Shown one piece after another: positions 1-13,920 of a stretch of DNA of 64,000 nt. Position numbers and translations under genes: made by a program. Source of the stretch: Echiichthys vipera (lineage: Eukaryota > Chordata > Actinopteri > Perciformes > Trachinidae); assembly GCA_963691815.1 (NCBI GenBank), contig OY829659.1, forward strand, positions 13,402,184 through 13,466,183. Direction: 5' to 3'. Numbering within the stretch: the stretch's first letter is position 1; every line of letters starts with the position of its first letter. The notes beneath the pieces are model-generated. The model saw nothing but the letters and a program-made list of their open reading frames with translations. It was not told the DNA's origin and did no database searches.

Positions 1-668
1 TTGTTTTTTCTTCCAAATTTAGGTTTAGGTTTAGGCTTTATTCTATGAGATGGAGAAAAACAGTCCAGCAATTTGAAAGCAGTTGTGCACAATCCTGATG
101 AACTTCTTTGACTTGTCTTGTCGTTTTTAAAGGAAACACCTGAAAAACAAGATTGCATAAGAGCTTTAAGTTATTTTGAAATAATGAAGACTCCAGGTTT
201 GATATCAAAGTTGTGAAAATCCAGATTAAATGTATGGCCTTTAAGAAACTCCTCTGCCCTGGTTTCTGTTTCTGTAGTGTGGGAAGTTGTGCGGACTGTC
301 TGGAAAATAATTTGAGAATGAATACATTGATCTCTGTTTGCACATTCCATATGGCATATTAGGTCTGTGGTTACAGGGGAGGTATAGTACTCTGAGGAAG
401 GAGTTGAGACTCCTTTTGAGTGGGAGACAGATATTTGGCTCTACTTTGGGGCTGGAAAGTTAAAAGGCGTTGGACTGGTGTCCAGCCTTTGATACTTTAT
501 GGACGACACTGGGGGTGGGAGGACCAGGTCTGTGTCTGTGCCCTGGGGATGTAATTACATAAACTGAGTGGGATTTTAGGGTGGGCGAATGCAGGGCAAA
601 GGTAGTGTAGTATATGTTTCTCAGACTGGCTTTGTGTTAAACTACTCAGCAGTTCATTTGTATGAACT
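1..668. other. Gene-free left edge
   Basis: I see no supportable exon. The only structured item is a very short run of TTTAGG-like units near positions 20-38. Open frames here are short, use no recognisable domain and lack good splice borders. This could be intergenic or part of a long intron of a gene outside the window; the sequence does not decide. Confidence 0.5.
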
Positions 669-1188
669 CAGTGGTACAGCTCTGTTTAACTTAACTCACT
701 TTTCTGGTACCAGTCTCTTTTCATTTTGCTGATTGCCATAGCGACGCGACGTAAAACTGATGTGACTTCATCTTCAATGCGACATGTGCTGAATCCTTTC
801 ATCGACAACCTAACAAAGGAATGTATGCACATGTCAATTGCACAGTGTCGTATACAGTGTAGTTTTGCGGGCTGCCAGTTTTTTTAAAACCTTGGGTTGA
901 GTTGAGAGAAAATGTATGGTTGCTACTGACTGTAGCTTTGTTATTTAAAAAGGATGGGTTTGTGCAGGGTGTCCCATGTTGCACTAGTGAAGATTCTTTG
1001 TGATCAATCACATAGTCTACAGTGTTTTAACTTTCATCTTTTAGTATCGGCTTAGCTCACTTGTAACCTCGACTAAGGTGGTACCAAAAAAGTAAAAGGT
1101 ACTGTCACTAAACACAACTTTGGCTAATGGAAACCAAAAAAGAGCAAGTCAAGTACAGTAGGATGAAGTCGAGCTGTACCATACAGTG
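669..1188. mobile_element. Possible non-autonomous DNA transposon with inverted ends
   Basis: The left end reads CAGTGGTACAGCTC at 669-682. The right end, read on the minus strand from 1188, begins CACTGTATGGTACAGCTC, so the two form an imperfect terminal inverted repeat about 520 bases apart. The interior has no transposase frame. The ends resemble short hAT-like elements of fish, but I see no clear 8-base target duplication, so the family is uncertain. Confidence 0.4.
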
Positions 1189-1257
1189 AAAAGTGTCTAC
1201 AGCCATGCTAGCAGCAGTGAGGCTGTGGTTTGAGCTAAATGCTCACATCATTCCTAG

Positions 1258-1527
1258 GTCCCCCTTTTTCACCAAAAGGGTCTGATGTTCCCTGGTCGCA
1301 TAAGCCTATGTCTTTGCTAATTTAATTCAGCATTTTGTTAGGGTTAGGGGTTACGGTTAGGGTCAGGGTTAGGGGGTAGTGTTAGGGTCTACATAGGCCT
1401 ATTTGCCAGGGAATTCAGCACTGATTGTGGAAAAATAACAGACCGGGGAAAATAGGACCCTTTTGTGAGAAGCAGGGAACATCAAACCTTTTTCTTAAAA
1501 ATGGGTCCTATGTTCCCCGGTCCCCTT
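1258..1527. mobile_element. Foldback element with a telomere-like core
   Basis: Nested inverted arms surround a run of TTAGGG-type units. The arm at 1289-1312 pairs with 1391-1413 (shared core CCTATG and TTCCCTGG), and a second hairpin pairs 1442-1467 with 1501-1525. Between the inner arms, 1337-1388 holds about seven degenerate GGGTTA units. The whole looks like a foldback or MITE-type element rather than a true chromosome-end remnant. Confidence 0.5.
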
Positions 1528-4500
1528 ACATCTACATGCAAACATTTCAGCAGTGAAAATAAAAAAGAGGCTGGTATAATTATATTATTATCAGCATCAC
1601 TCTCAGTTTATTTTGTTAGCATTCTAACATTTGCTAATTGGCACTAAAAAGAACAGCTGAGGCTGATTGGAATATTATTACTTTTGCAAGAATTTGGTGT
1701 TCAACCGAGGTATTGCAAATTTTGACCTGATGGTGGTGCTAGATTAAAAGTCAGGGGTCAACAAAGTGATTACAATTTACCCTGAGGGGGACTTGAAGGT
1801 ATTTGGCAAATTGTATAGCAATCTATCTAGTTGTTGAGCTGACAGTGATTTTAATTTTTTTTTTACTGATTACTGATTACATTTTCACTTTTTGAAACAC
1901 CGCAATTAAAATATATTTTTTTGCTGCCTATTGTGGGGTAGTTGTGGCAGTTTGTGTGTCTGTGTGTGTGTGTGTGTGGTGGTGATGGTGAGTTGAGTCC
2001 TCCACTGCTTACATCACGTTGTGACTTTAACCTTTTCACTGTTTATAGATATTTACAAAAGACTCTCCAGTGTAAACGTTAAGCCTTAGGAAGTTACGTA
2101 GATCTTTGAACTAGGTGTGACTGAACTATTCTGTGTTCTGCACGAGGTCCTCATACCTAAACACAGGCCTGTTTTATGCAAAACACTTCTGACTATAACT
2201 GTGGATTTTGTAAACCGACTTGACCTTCTTGTGCCTTTTTTCTCATACACACCATATATGATTTTTTTGCCAGTTAGATTCCCATGTTGTAAAGTCCTAT
2301 GTGGTGCCAGTATTGTTTGGTTTGTGCCTAAATGGTTGTTAATGGGTCTATAAATCTTTCTTTCTGTGTATGTTATATTCAGTAAACAAAATACTATCAG
2401 TCTTTCTTCAGGCTGTAAGCTCAGGAAATGGATATCAGCTATCCCTCTTTGATAAGAGCGCATGCCCTCTCACATACACTCGGTCGAACTCTGAACACAG
2501 TCTGTTATGTCATAGGAAACACATTCAGAGAGCTTTTGCATCACATTTACAGCCCATGAATAAAATAATGGCATAGTAGAGATGAAGTAGGACAACTTCA
2601 CAAGAATCCTCATCCACAAACAGTGGAAAAAAAGAGCTAAAAGCACAGCAGTCAGTAGAGGTATAACAACCCACACAACTTACCGTTGGGCGCAATGCAT
2701 AATGCAACATTTAGGGTTTAAACAGGTTTGACAGCTGCAACGCTGCAGAGTTTCAAATTTGGCCTTCAGTTTTTCAGAAAAGGATGCAGTTAAGTGATTA
2801 AAGTGTTTCAACAAAGTGGAATTTTAGCAGTAAGAGCAAAAGTTATTCCCATGTGGAATGACGCACAGCAGACATGCCCTTTCATCTACCAGTGTATGCT
2901 CTTTGTTAGCCAGCAATGTTGGCCACAGAGGTCAATGTTGTCTGTGAAGATTATGGTACAAAATAACAACCTGCCCAGATTCCTTTTCTTTGAATGGGAT
3001 TGTGAGGGCTGTTTGTCTGATCAGCTTTAAAGTTTTATTGCCTTACAACAACCTTGTTGTTTTTTAAAATGTCAATGTTTGACTTCTACCACACCCAGAA
3101 ACATTATTTCTTTGCATAAGAAAGCACAATGAACAGACTTCCCTTGAACAAAGACCATTTGTTAATCCACCATTAGGCGTTTACTATTTTGTGTTGTCCT
3201 TTTCATCAACGTATATTATATTTCTGTCTCTTAGTGCAAACACTGTGACAAAAAAATATTCAGTGAATGCACATTTTTAATTTGCAAAATGAGGTATATC
3301 CATACAAAATACTGTTGTAACTCAAAAGAACACTATTCTTTCAGTCAACCCTCTCACTCAAGAGAGAGATCAGGACTTCCCAGTGTGGAGCTAACAACCT
3401 GCACATGCTAGACAAAACTTCTGTCCAATTAGCTTCTCAAGAAAAATAAAGAACCTGTTGAATTATAAGAATCAGATATCATAAATTGGAATGCATGAGC
3501 CATTACTCAAGTGCCCTCTCCAGAGAGCTGTCAGTGCTACAGTGACGCTCTCCATGTCCAGAAGGGAAGACAGATTGAGGGTTATGGATGGGAAAATAAT
3601 CACCATATTCACACGTGCATGCAACTCATGTATTTGTGTGCACACGTGCAGGGGCTGGTAATAGGGCCCTGTGCTGAATCATGTCCAGTTGATGAAGATG
3701 GCCAAATAGGATGAAATCATGGACCTTGAGGAGTTTTTGATCTCTCCCAGATGATTGAACTGACTCCACGGTGTAGAAAGTAAAACTATGAACGTCAAAG
3801 GCTGCTAAACATTGGACCTTGTTGAAAATGGAGTGGATGCCATTATGTTTTCATAGTTAATGCTAATACTGCTTGAACATTGCACTTATCTGTGAATATT
3901 TGCAACTGAAATACACTTTAAACGCATCAGTCAAATATGCTACATGTAAGTGAGCCAAAAACAACACAGATCTTGCTTTTTTATCAGTGAATTACACACA
4001 TTAGTGACAACCCATAGACTGTAAATGATACAACAGGCTCCATTGCTGTGTGGGGTCTTTATATATAAACAGTCTAAAGATTCACACTGTTTACTGTCGT
4101 TTTTGTGAATGATGCTAGCACCATAGATTGTAGACTGGGTGAGACAAGTTTGTCTTTATCAGATTCACTAGCAAGGGCTACCGCATCAACAAGATGTGTT
4201 TGAAGAATTATTAGGGAGGCGTGCAGAATACGAAAGCAGAACAGGAGGGGTGGGTTAGGCTGGTATGGGAAATGCATAAGGCGACAACATAGTTGAGGTG
4301 TAGTCCTGCTTCCCAAATTCTGCTACGTAGCTACAATTAAAGAGTATTTAAAAGCTCCTGTTGGTGTGACAAAAGGCTTGCAGGAAAAAACATTAAAAAA
4401 TACAAGAGATTAAATTAAATCAATTATTTTCACGATGTCTGTGTGTGTCTATTTTTTGTCTTCTGGGATTGATTTCTAATATCTCAGCTTTGTATTGGAG

Positions 4501-5397
4501 TTAATTTTAGATGGATAACTTTCAAATATTGCACTCTCTTTAAGAAGAAAGTATTTTTTTTAAAACAATCCCTATTTGCAACTTCATTATCCAGCAACAA
4601 TGACAACAATGAAAAAGGCTGATTTAAGAGCACTTGTCTCTTGTCATTGTCTATCTAGCTTTCAAGACTGGATCTTCTAAGACGAATGACTTCTGTGAAT
4701 GCTATTTGGAAATAAAGTGCTGAATCTTAAGGAGGAAAGTTTTTGCTGTGCACCTCATTGTAAAACTAATTCATGACATTTTCTAAATTGTCTGTTTAGG
4801 TTCAGTGACAGATGTCATTGAATCTATGTGGTTAGCTGGGGTAATCCCTTGTGATTTCATAATGAAACAGACTCTTAAGTTGTATCTGTGAAGTCAGCCT
4901 GCAAGGTGTAATTGAAATAAACATCTAAAACAAAGAGAGGACAAATCAAAGGCAGTTGGCTGAGATGGAGCCTGCAATCAGCTTTATATTTTGTCTCTGA
5001 GGACTTATCTGTCCTTTAATTCAGGCTTTATATAGGAAGCTAGAAAAATGAAAGGTCAATTTGCTTGTGTGTATTTGTAGGGACGCATATGACTAACAAA
5101 CTAAGTCCTCTTGTATGAATAACCAAACCAAGGTCATCTACTACGAGAGTCTTTGTTCACAAAGGACAAAGAATTTGACATATTTTCCTGAGAAACTATC
5201 CATCACTTACACACTGAGATTGCATGTGTGATACATTTCTACCTCGAGCAGGTTAGCACATGAGAGACACTTCATCAGGGTGTTTCTTGCAGTTGTGTTT
5301 GTTTTTTAAGGTTTTCATCTGTCAGCTGAAGGATCTTGCTATAACGCACTGAGATCATCATCATCTCCACCCCAAGGAAACTTGAACGGCTCTATTC
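1528..5397. other. Gene-free, no recognised feature
   Basis: I examined both strands and found no exon that joins to another with matching phase and no domain I recognise. Several frames of 60-125 codons occur, but they overlap on opposite strands and look like chance. A short (TG)n run lies near 1958-1979. Confidence 0.5.
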
Positions 5398-7180
<1,783 letters not shown>

Positions 7181-7339
7181 GTGTTCAGTCCTCAGACCTG
7201 CAACCTACATTCAACTGGAAGCTATATTTGGCTGCCCCCCCTCCCCCGACTACAGAAAATAACCGCAAAAATAACTAGCAGCAGTAATCTAAGAAAACCC
7301 ATTTGGATTTTCTCCAGGTATTTATTTGTACTTTTAACA

Positions 7340-7703
7340 CAACATGCATTGAATACATGTTGGTTAACATTACACAACCCACTTCACAGCTCTTATGAAA
7401 GAGGTCAGAGGTTCTTCTGATGCAAGCTTGTGTGAAAGAGAGAATCACATTCACAAAAGTTCAAAATGCAGGACACTGCAGCCTCACTTAAAGAATTACT
7501 GAAATTATGAATACAAGACAAAGAAGAAATAATCACTTTTTAAAAATCTGTATAATATCGGTTGTAGGGCCATATGTGACACGTTGCCTGTGAAAGGACC
7601 TATCATCTCTGAGACTGGAGTTTGAACTCAAATATACAACAAATCCTATCCTATAACAAACAGTCAGTCTGGGCGAGGAGCACTACTGTTTCCACTCTTC
7701 AGC
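7340..7703 (+). promoter_or_regulatory. Conserved 5' flank of UGT copy 1
   Basis: This flank aligns with 13921-14283 in front of copy 2. Matching blocks include TTACACAACCCACT, CTCTTATGAAAGAG, TGCAAGCTTG, ATCATCTCTGAG and CTGGAGTTTGAACTCAA, ending in CACTCTTCAGC just before the ATG. It should contain the promoter and 5' untranslated region. No convincing TATA box is shared by the two copies. The duplicated TTTGAACTCA block could hold a nuclear-receptor half-site, but that is inference. Confidence 0.55.
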
Positions 7704-10434
7704 ATGGGTAAGTGAATCTCAGGAAAAGTATCAAGTTGCTGTAGCTGCATGATTCTATATTTTGTTTCTAAAAAATGAAATAACATGAAGTTTCACATTT
7801 CCTTTAGCAGCAAAAACTGAATCTTTATAAAACATAAAATCAACTTGTTAAGCACATTTCTCCTTGACGATATGTTGAAACTGAAGTGGTCTCTCATGTT
7901 ATATCTCTCTTTCATTTTAGGCACCGTGTCATTGCATCGTGTGAGTGGAATATTTGTATTCCTCAGTGTATGTCTGATATCCTTCACTCCACCTTGTGAT
8001 GGGGGAAACATTCTGGTGTTCCCTGTGGACGGCAGCCATTGGATCAATATGAAGATCCTGCTGGAAGAGCTTCATGCAAAGGGACACAACATCACTGTGA
8101 TGAGAGGTTCCACCAGCTGGTACATCCCAGAAAGGTCTCCTCTCTACACATCCATCACTATTAAAATTGAGGAAGATTTAGAGAGCTTTTTTGATGAATA
8201 CGTACAGGACCATATGCGGGTATGTCATTATGGATTGTGTATTAGGCTCCACGTGGGTCATTTAGTCATTCAAGTATTAACATGTTCACTTTTTCACCAC
8301 TTTTTCTCAACCATTTTTTCAGGCACAGAAAGAGGGGGCTTCAGCACTTACTTTCCTCAAACTCACCAAGGATTTCATGTCTATGATTTCTCAGGCTCAT
8401 TCAGTGTGGGCTGGTGATGCCCTCACTCAAATATTTGAAGATGAAAATATGGTCAAAAGGTTAAAGGATGCCAATTATGATCTTGTTCTTACTGACCCAG
8501 CTTTAGCACCAGGGGTTGTACTAGCCAAGTATCTCAAACTGCCTGTGGTGCTCAACGTTCGCTGGATCACCAGCGGAGAAGGCCACTTTGCAATAGCCCC
8601 CTCACCTATCTCCTATATCCCAGTGCATGGATCGGGCTTAACAGACAAAATGAATTTCTTCCAGAGGGTCAAGAACATGCTTTTCTACGGGATTATATTG
8701 TTCCAGCAGAAATTCATGGTGGGGCCAAAGTACGTTGCCATTTGTGATAAATACATCGAGGGTGGATGTGACATCATCTCACTTCTTCAGGAAGCAGACA
8801 TTTGGCTGCTCAGGTCAGATTTTGTGTTTGATTTCCCTCGGCCCACAATGCCAAATGTCATCTACATAGGAGGGTTTCAGTGCAAACCAGCCCAACCTCT
8901 GCCAGCGGACCTGGAGGACTTTGTTCAGAGTGCTGGGGAGCACGGAGTCATCATCATGACTCTGGGAACTTTGGTGAACGCTTTGCCCGACGAGGTTGCA
9001 GATGAAATCGCCAGTGTTTTTGCCAAGATGCCTCAGAAGGTAACACAAGCTCACTAATTCACTTTTGCAATGACATGAAATGTTGAAATGACTGCAATGT
9101 ACCCTTCAATGCTTATTGTTAAAAAACCTGAGAGTCTAACAGATATTAAGACAGCAATTAATCCATCAATCCAACATAAAAATAAAGGCAATATTTATTA
9201 TCACAGACAGAGGTATTAATTAAAAATCTGTCCTACAAGAAATATGTCAAAACGGGATTTATAACCCTGTGATCAGCTCCTTCAAAAATTAAGTTCCCAT
9301 ATAACTAAACCTCATTCTCAATTAAATTTTGTGGGAGACGTTTTTTGTCCTGGGTTACTTTTTTTTTATATATCACAAATATGGTTTTCTAGTGTGCAGT
9401 CAAAGTTCTTGTAGGGAGGAGGTTGATGGGTCAAACAAACATGTGACTTCCAGACAGTTCATGTCCTGTGTGTAACCTAAAGGTCAACATAGGCTTATTT
9501 TAACTTAAACAAGTTAATGTACGCAGAGTACTTAACTTACACACTCACACACCTATCATACTTAACTTATATGTAACTTAAGTTACGTATTATACTTATT
9601 TTAACCCAAACCATTATATTTTCCAGAAACCTAACCAAGTAGTTTCCATTTGTGCAACACTTTACACTACACTACATAAAGTTCAACAAGTTATGCTAAA
9701 TCTTCTTTAATTTAAAGTGTCTTTAAGTATCATGGAAAGTGCTTCCATATAAAATCGTATTATTGTAAATAATAAAATGGCAATTGCAACGTTAGACTGC
9801 TGGTGTATACATTTCCAGTAAATCCATGATGATTTATTTTTTTGATTAGGTGATATGGAAACACAAAGGGAAGCGGCCCTCTACTTTGGGCAACAACACC
9901 CTGATAGTGGACTGGATGCCACAGAAGGACCTCCTAGGCCACCCGCAGACCAAAGCCTTTGTAGCTCATGGAGGAACCAACGGAGTCCAGGAGGCCATTT
10001 ACCACGGGGTCCCGGTGCTTGGCATACCCTTGTTCTTTGACCAGTTTGACAACCTTCTACGTCTGCAGGAGAGAGGGGCCGGAAAGATCATTCAGCTCGC
10101 TGAAGTTAATGGCTACAGTTTTGAGCAAGGTATTAATGAAGTGCTTCATCACGACAGCTACAGACAGAACATGCAAAGACTTTCACTTTTGCACAGAGAT
10201 CAGCCGATGGCACCAATGGATCAGGCCACCTTCTGGGTGGAATATGTGATGCGCCATAAAGGGGCTCCTCATCTGCGTACAGAGGCCTATAAGATGCCCT
10301 GGTACTCGTACTACTGTTTAGATGTACTGCTACTATTGCTGACTGCAGCGGCTGTACTACTGTTCTCTACTTTGGCCATTTTGAGGCTCCTATGCTGCAG
10401 AGGTAGAAGGACGACCAAAACCAAACAACACTGA
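7704..10434 (+). CDS. UDP-glucuronosyltransferase, UGT5-like, copy 1
   Basis: This enzyme transfers glucuronic acid (or another sugar) from a UDP-sugar to small lipophilic acceptors in the ER lumen. Coding exons are 7704-7707, 7921-8219, 8323-9039 and 9850-10434, with phases that join into 534 codons, the normal family length. ATG plus G is spliced at a strong GTAAGT donor to a hydrophobic signal peptide. The N-terminal half has the catalytic-type His in DGSHW and the partner Asp in LTDP. Exon 4 carries the UGT signature: WMPQKDLLGHP, then AHGGTNG, then PLFFDQFDN. It ends with one membrane segment (LLLLLTAAAVLLFSTLAI) and a basic tail KTKQH that fits the KxKxx ER-retrieval motif. Copy 2 lies 3.8 kb downstream on the same strand. 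Intron 3 is 810 bases because of inserted repeat DNA, against 160 in copy 2. The UGT5 assignment rests on remembered resemblance of the N-terminal region; UGT membership is certain. Confidence 0.92.
9480..9665. repeat. Interspersed repeat in intron 3 of UGT copy 1
   Basis: The stretch with TTATTTTAACCCAAACCAT and AACCTAACCAAGTAGTTT is a kind of repeat I have seen often in spiny-rayed fish DNA. A related piece occurs at 32690-32890. It is missing from the short intron 3 of copy 2, so it was inserted after the duplication or lost from copy 2. Confidence 0.5.
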
Positions 10435-10494
10435 TTAAGGTTGAGATCTTTTTAGGAATATGTTACAATGAGTTCTCTTTTCTAGTTAGACAAA

Positions 10495-10500
10495 AATAAA
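10495..10500 (+). terminator. Poly(A) signal AATAAA, UGT copy 1
   Basis: A canonical AATAAA lies about 60 bases after the stop codon, giving a short 3' untranslated region. Confidence 0.6.
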
Positions 10501-11320
10501 TAATTTACCATATCATATAGTCCATATGTCCATATCCTTGGCCCAGCTATGGCCTCCTCTGCTTCTTAACTCCCTTGACCCTTTGACCCTAAACTGTTAA
10601 ATGTTAAATGGGAAATTCCCACATAATTTACTGGAACTAATTACAGAGTGAAGAAGATGGCTGCTCAGGTAGTCAACAACAGATTTTGTTAGACTCCTTT
10701 ACGGAAAGAGTAACATTTACGTGTCTGAATAAACAGACATTGTCAAAAAGTGAAATTAACCATCCTCTTCCTCTCCCGAGTGAGAGGCAAGTTTTATTGC
10801 TCTCTGGAGACTCCCGCATTCTTTCTTCCAGCAGACCTGTGACTTCTTATCTGATTAGAGAGAAAACAGAAGAGACACATTTAAGAATGATCTAATATAA
10901 CGGCTAAATTAAGTATAAACTGTGTAATGATGTGAATTTTGTTAATCTGTAGAAAGATATGTGTTGTTTGAAACTTCTCTGATCTCCCTACGACAAATAT
11001 CGACAAACTACAGAATGTTTTAATGTTTAAACATGAAGCAAGGTACAATCTAAAATAATGACTGTATTTTGAATCCTGTTCTATATTAATGTATTGATGT
11101 TATTGATGTCACTGACAATTACCTCCACAGAATATTTATTTAATAGAAGAAGCCTTGTTTTACATACCGTACTTATTAACTGTTTAACACATTTTTGGTC
11201 TTGGAAGGTCTGCTTTTCTCCTGAATGTGTCCTTGTATGTTCATTTAATTTCAGTTTTAATCACTAAGAAATATCTCTTCAGTAAACAGAGACATTAAAA
11301 GCTATGAAAACTCATGCTCT
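10501..11320. other. Intergenic, no recognised feature
   Basis: AT-rich sequence with no supportable exon on either strand. Confidence 0.5.
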
Positions 11321-11323
11321 TCT

Positions 11324-11830
11324 TTGAGAACAAAAAAAAGGGGATTTGCTCCCAGTTTAAGCGCAAAAATGAATGCATCTCATCCTTCAGGCCACACCTT
11401 AAAACTGAACTCAAAGTGTGTAAAGAAGTTGGTTAAATTTGGAAGAGGAAGTGTCCTGGTTTGGGGGATGTTTTCTGCAGCAGGAGTTCTCTTCTTATAC
11501 AGCTACATGCTAGGGTGAATGCAAATGTTAATGAACCTCCTTCGGCAACATGCAATTCCTCCACTGTAATTGTCTCCCAATCAGCTGCAATTTCCATGCA
11601 AGACATGCCCCCTGTCACACTGCAAAAAAGGTTAGGCAGTTCCATGAAGCTAAGACAATTTAAACAATGAAATGTCCAGCCCAGAGTCCAGATCTAAACC
11701 CCATAGAGAATCTCTGGAAAATCCTTAGCGACAAAGTAATGGCTAAGAAACCCACTACAGTTACTGAACTGTGGATGAGACTGCAAGAAGAAACTGAATT
11801 TAAAGATAGCAGACCCAAGCTGCCAAGCTC
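11324..11830 (+). pseudogene. Tc1-like transposase relic
   Basis: Two blocks typical of Tc1/mariner transposases appear in order. GRGSVLVWGMFSAAGV lies around 11440-11490. PAQSPDLNPIENLWKIL, which contains a DDE-domain acidic position, lies around 11676-11730. Stop codons and frame changes separate them, and the N-terminal DNA-binding part is not recognisable. It is a dead fragment between the two UGT genes. Confidence 0.8.
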
Positions 11831-11951
11831 AGTTTATCGTCTTCGGCAAGTTCAGTTTTCTTCTTGTTTTCAGTCTACTATCTTGTATAGTCCTCTCTTG
11901 TCTTTTGTTTCCTCTATCTATTTTAGTTTCATCTTTATCTTTTACAAGTAA

Positions 11952-13090
11952 CCTTCTCTGTGTAACTAAGTTTGCCGGACTTTCGTTTTGAAGAAGTTCT
12001 GTGTTTTATTTGATTAATAATATTTTATGAATCAGCCTTGACCTTTTAATTTAGTCCTCGTGTTTTGATCCAAGCTTATTTTTACTCCAGCCAGAGAAAT
12101 TAAGCTTCAGTCAATAGAGCAAAGTTGTGATTACTAAGTTTATATGAAAATCCAGTATTCGCCAAGAGCTTGCAAAAAGAGCCCAACTGACTCTCATTCC
12201 CCTAACTGGAAAAGCTGTCCCTGCTGAGGAATCCAGAAAGACTCTTTGTGGCTAAACGCTGAAGATTTGGTTATCTGGAATGACCATTAAAAGTCTGGGA
12301 GCTGAACATCCTTTTGCCAAGGGAGCTGTATCAGCATCCCCTCTCAAGAAATGATCGAGTGCCACCCTGTTTGACAGCCGGACTACTGTTTGGCCTCTAA
12401 CGAATCCTCGACAAAAGGGTTCTGCTGCCTGCAACTGGGGAAAGACCTGGTGTTCTGCACGTCTGCGTGGAGCTGTTCTGGAGCTGTGAGACACGACCCC
12501 CCTTCCTCCTGGATCCCTCTTCACAGCTGGTCATCATGGTGAGGTGCCACTGTATGGTATGGTATGATGACGCATATCCGGTGAACACTGGCCATTTGAT
12601 ATCAAACTTTTCCTTTCAATAAAAGTATGATGAAATAGCATGCTCTATTTAGTATCATAGTTATTGCCACCATCCATTAATTTTCTGTGTTTTTTTAATG
12701 TGTGTCATACCATGTTATAGCCTAATATATTCTTTGCATATATATATATTCGTAGTGAAATTGCATACCCAAAAACCAAGCTGTTTCTGTGTATATTTTA
12801 TTGTAATTGCAGAGTCTCGTGGTCAATGTTTTATCAGAACAAGAGTTTTCAGATTGCAATTGATAAAGAATTTGATAAGAGAAGTTGATAAAGTATTCTT
12901 CTAAAGTTTAATGAAATCCTGTAGATATCGGCATCGTGAAATTAAAAAATATAAAATCTTTTAGTTGAGGAATCCTTCAAGTCTTTTCTAAAACTGAATG
13001 CCCTGGAGAAATGATGTACAAGAGGATGTTCTTTTGGTAGACTGAGAAGCAGCATGTGCGGTAGCATAAGTACAATGCAATATAATTGGC
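11952..13090. other. Intergenic, no recognised feature
   Basis: I found no gene. The part near 12170-12560 is richer in GC than its surroundings and carries overlapping frames of 60-90 codons on the minus strand, but none shows a domain or a splice partner. Confidence 0.45.
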
Positions 13091-13092
13091 TG

Positions 13093-13097
<5 letters not shown>

Positions 13098-13157
<60 letters not shown>
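13098..13157. repeat. (AT)n followed by (GT)n microsatellite
   Basis: About eight AT units pass directly into about twenty-two GT units. Confidence 0.9.
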
Positions 13158-13158
<1 letters not shown>

Positions 13159-13204
13159 CACCAGAAAAACGAAACAAGTATAATTACGCTATCCCAGATG
13201 TGTG

Positions 13205-13640
13205 TATTAGGTGTGTACAGGGGAAAGGGACCTTTTATTCATTGTGTTTGGAAATGTGAAATAGTAAAAGAATTCTGGAGGGAAATTTAACGACCTTTGG
13301 AGAATATACTCGGCTTACATTTAACACTTGACCTAAATCTTTAGGTCCCTGATCAACAGCATATAACTCATATGTAAATTGTTGCCTTAAATCTTTGTTT
13401 ACTGCTTTTCAAAAGAATTTTCTCACTCTCTTTGGAGAAAATCAGCAAACGGAAGTTCATTAGTGGATTAAAGAATTGTCCATAAATATACCTTTTGAAA
13501 AGATTACATACATTAATAAAGAAAAACAACGACTTCTCAAAAACATTAAAGATCCTTTTATACAATATTTAGTATATATTTAGTAATAATGTGATGAGGG
13601 TTCAGGTGTAAATGTAAACGGTCCTCTGCTGTTTCCTATT
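13205..13640 (+). pseudogene. LINE ORF2 C-terminal relic
   Basis: Plus-strand translation near 13215-13285 gives GTFIHCVWKCEIVKEFWREI, close to the zinc-knuckle-like tail (HCVWxC, FW) seen at the end of L1/Tx1-type ORF2 proteins. Further fragments follow, with several stops. It is a 5'-truncated, decayed copy just upstream of UGT copy 2. Confidence 0.6.
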
Positions 13641-13920
13641 TGAACTCCTTTGAATACTTTTTCAGTTTCATGTGAACTATGTCTTTGTTTGACACGATGT
13701 AAAAATAATGAAAGTATGACAATAATATAATATATTAATATAACAACATGGGAACCCCTGTGGAAAAAGAAACATTTTTATCTATTTATTTTCCTCCTTA
13801 TGCATTTATAACCTATTATGATGTCTTATTATAGTTGCACAAATTGTATTCCTTCTTTGTCGGCTCACTCCAGGTTAGGAGTAGTAATAAGAGCCTTAAC
13901 TTTAAACCTTTGGACCATAC

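Noticed and set aside
2086..2463. 125-codon minus-strand frame
   Set aside because: No recognisable family and an overlapping plus-strand frame of similar quality; no supporting signals.
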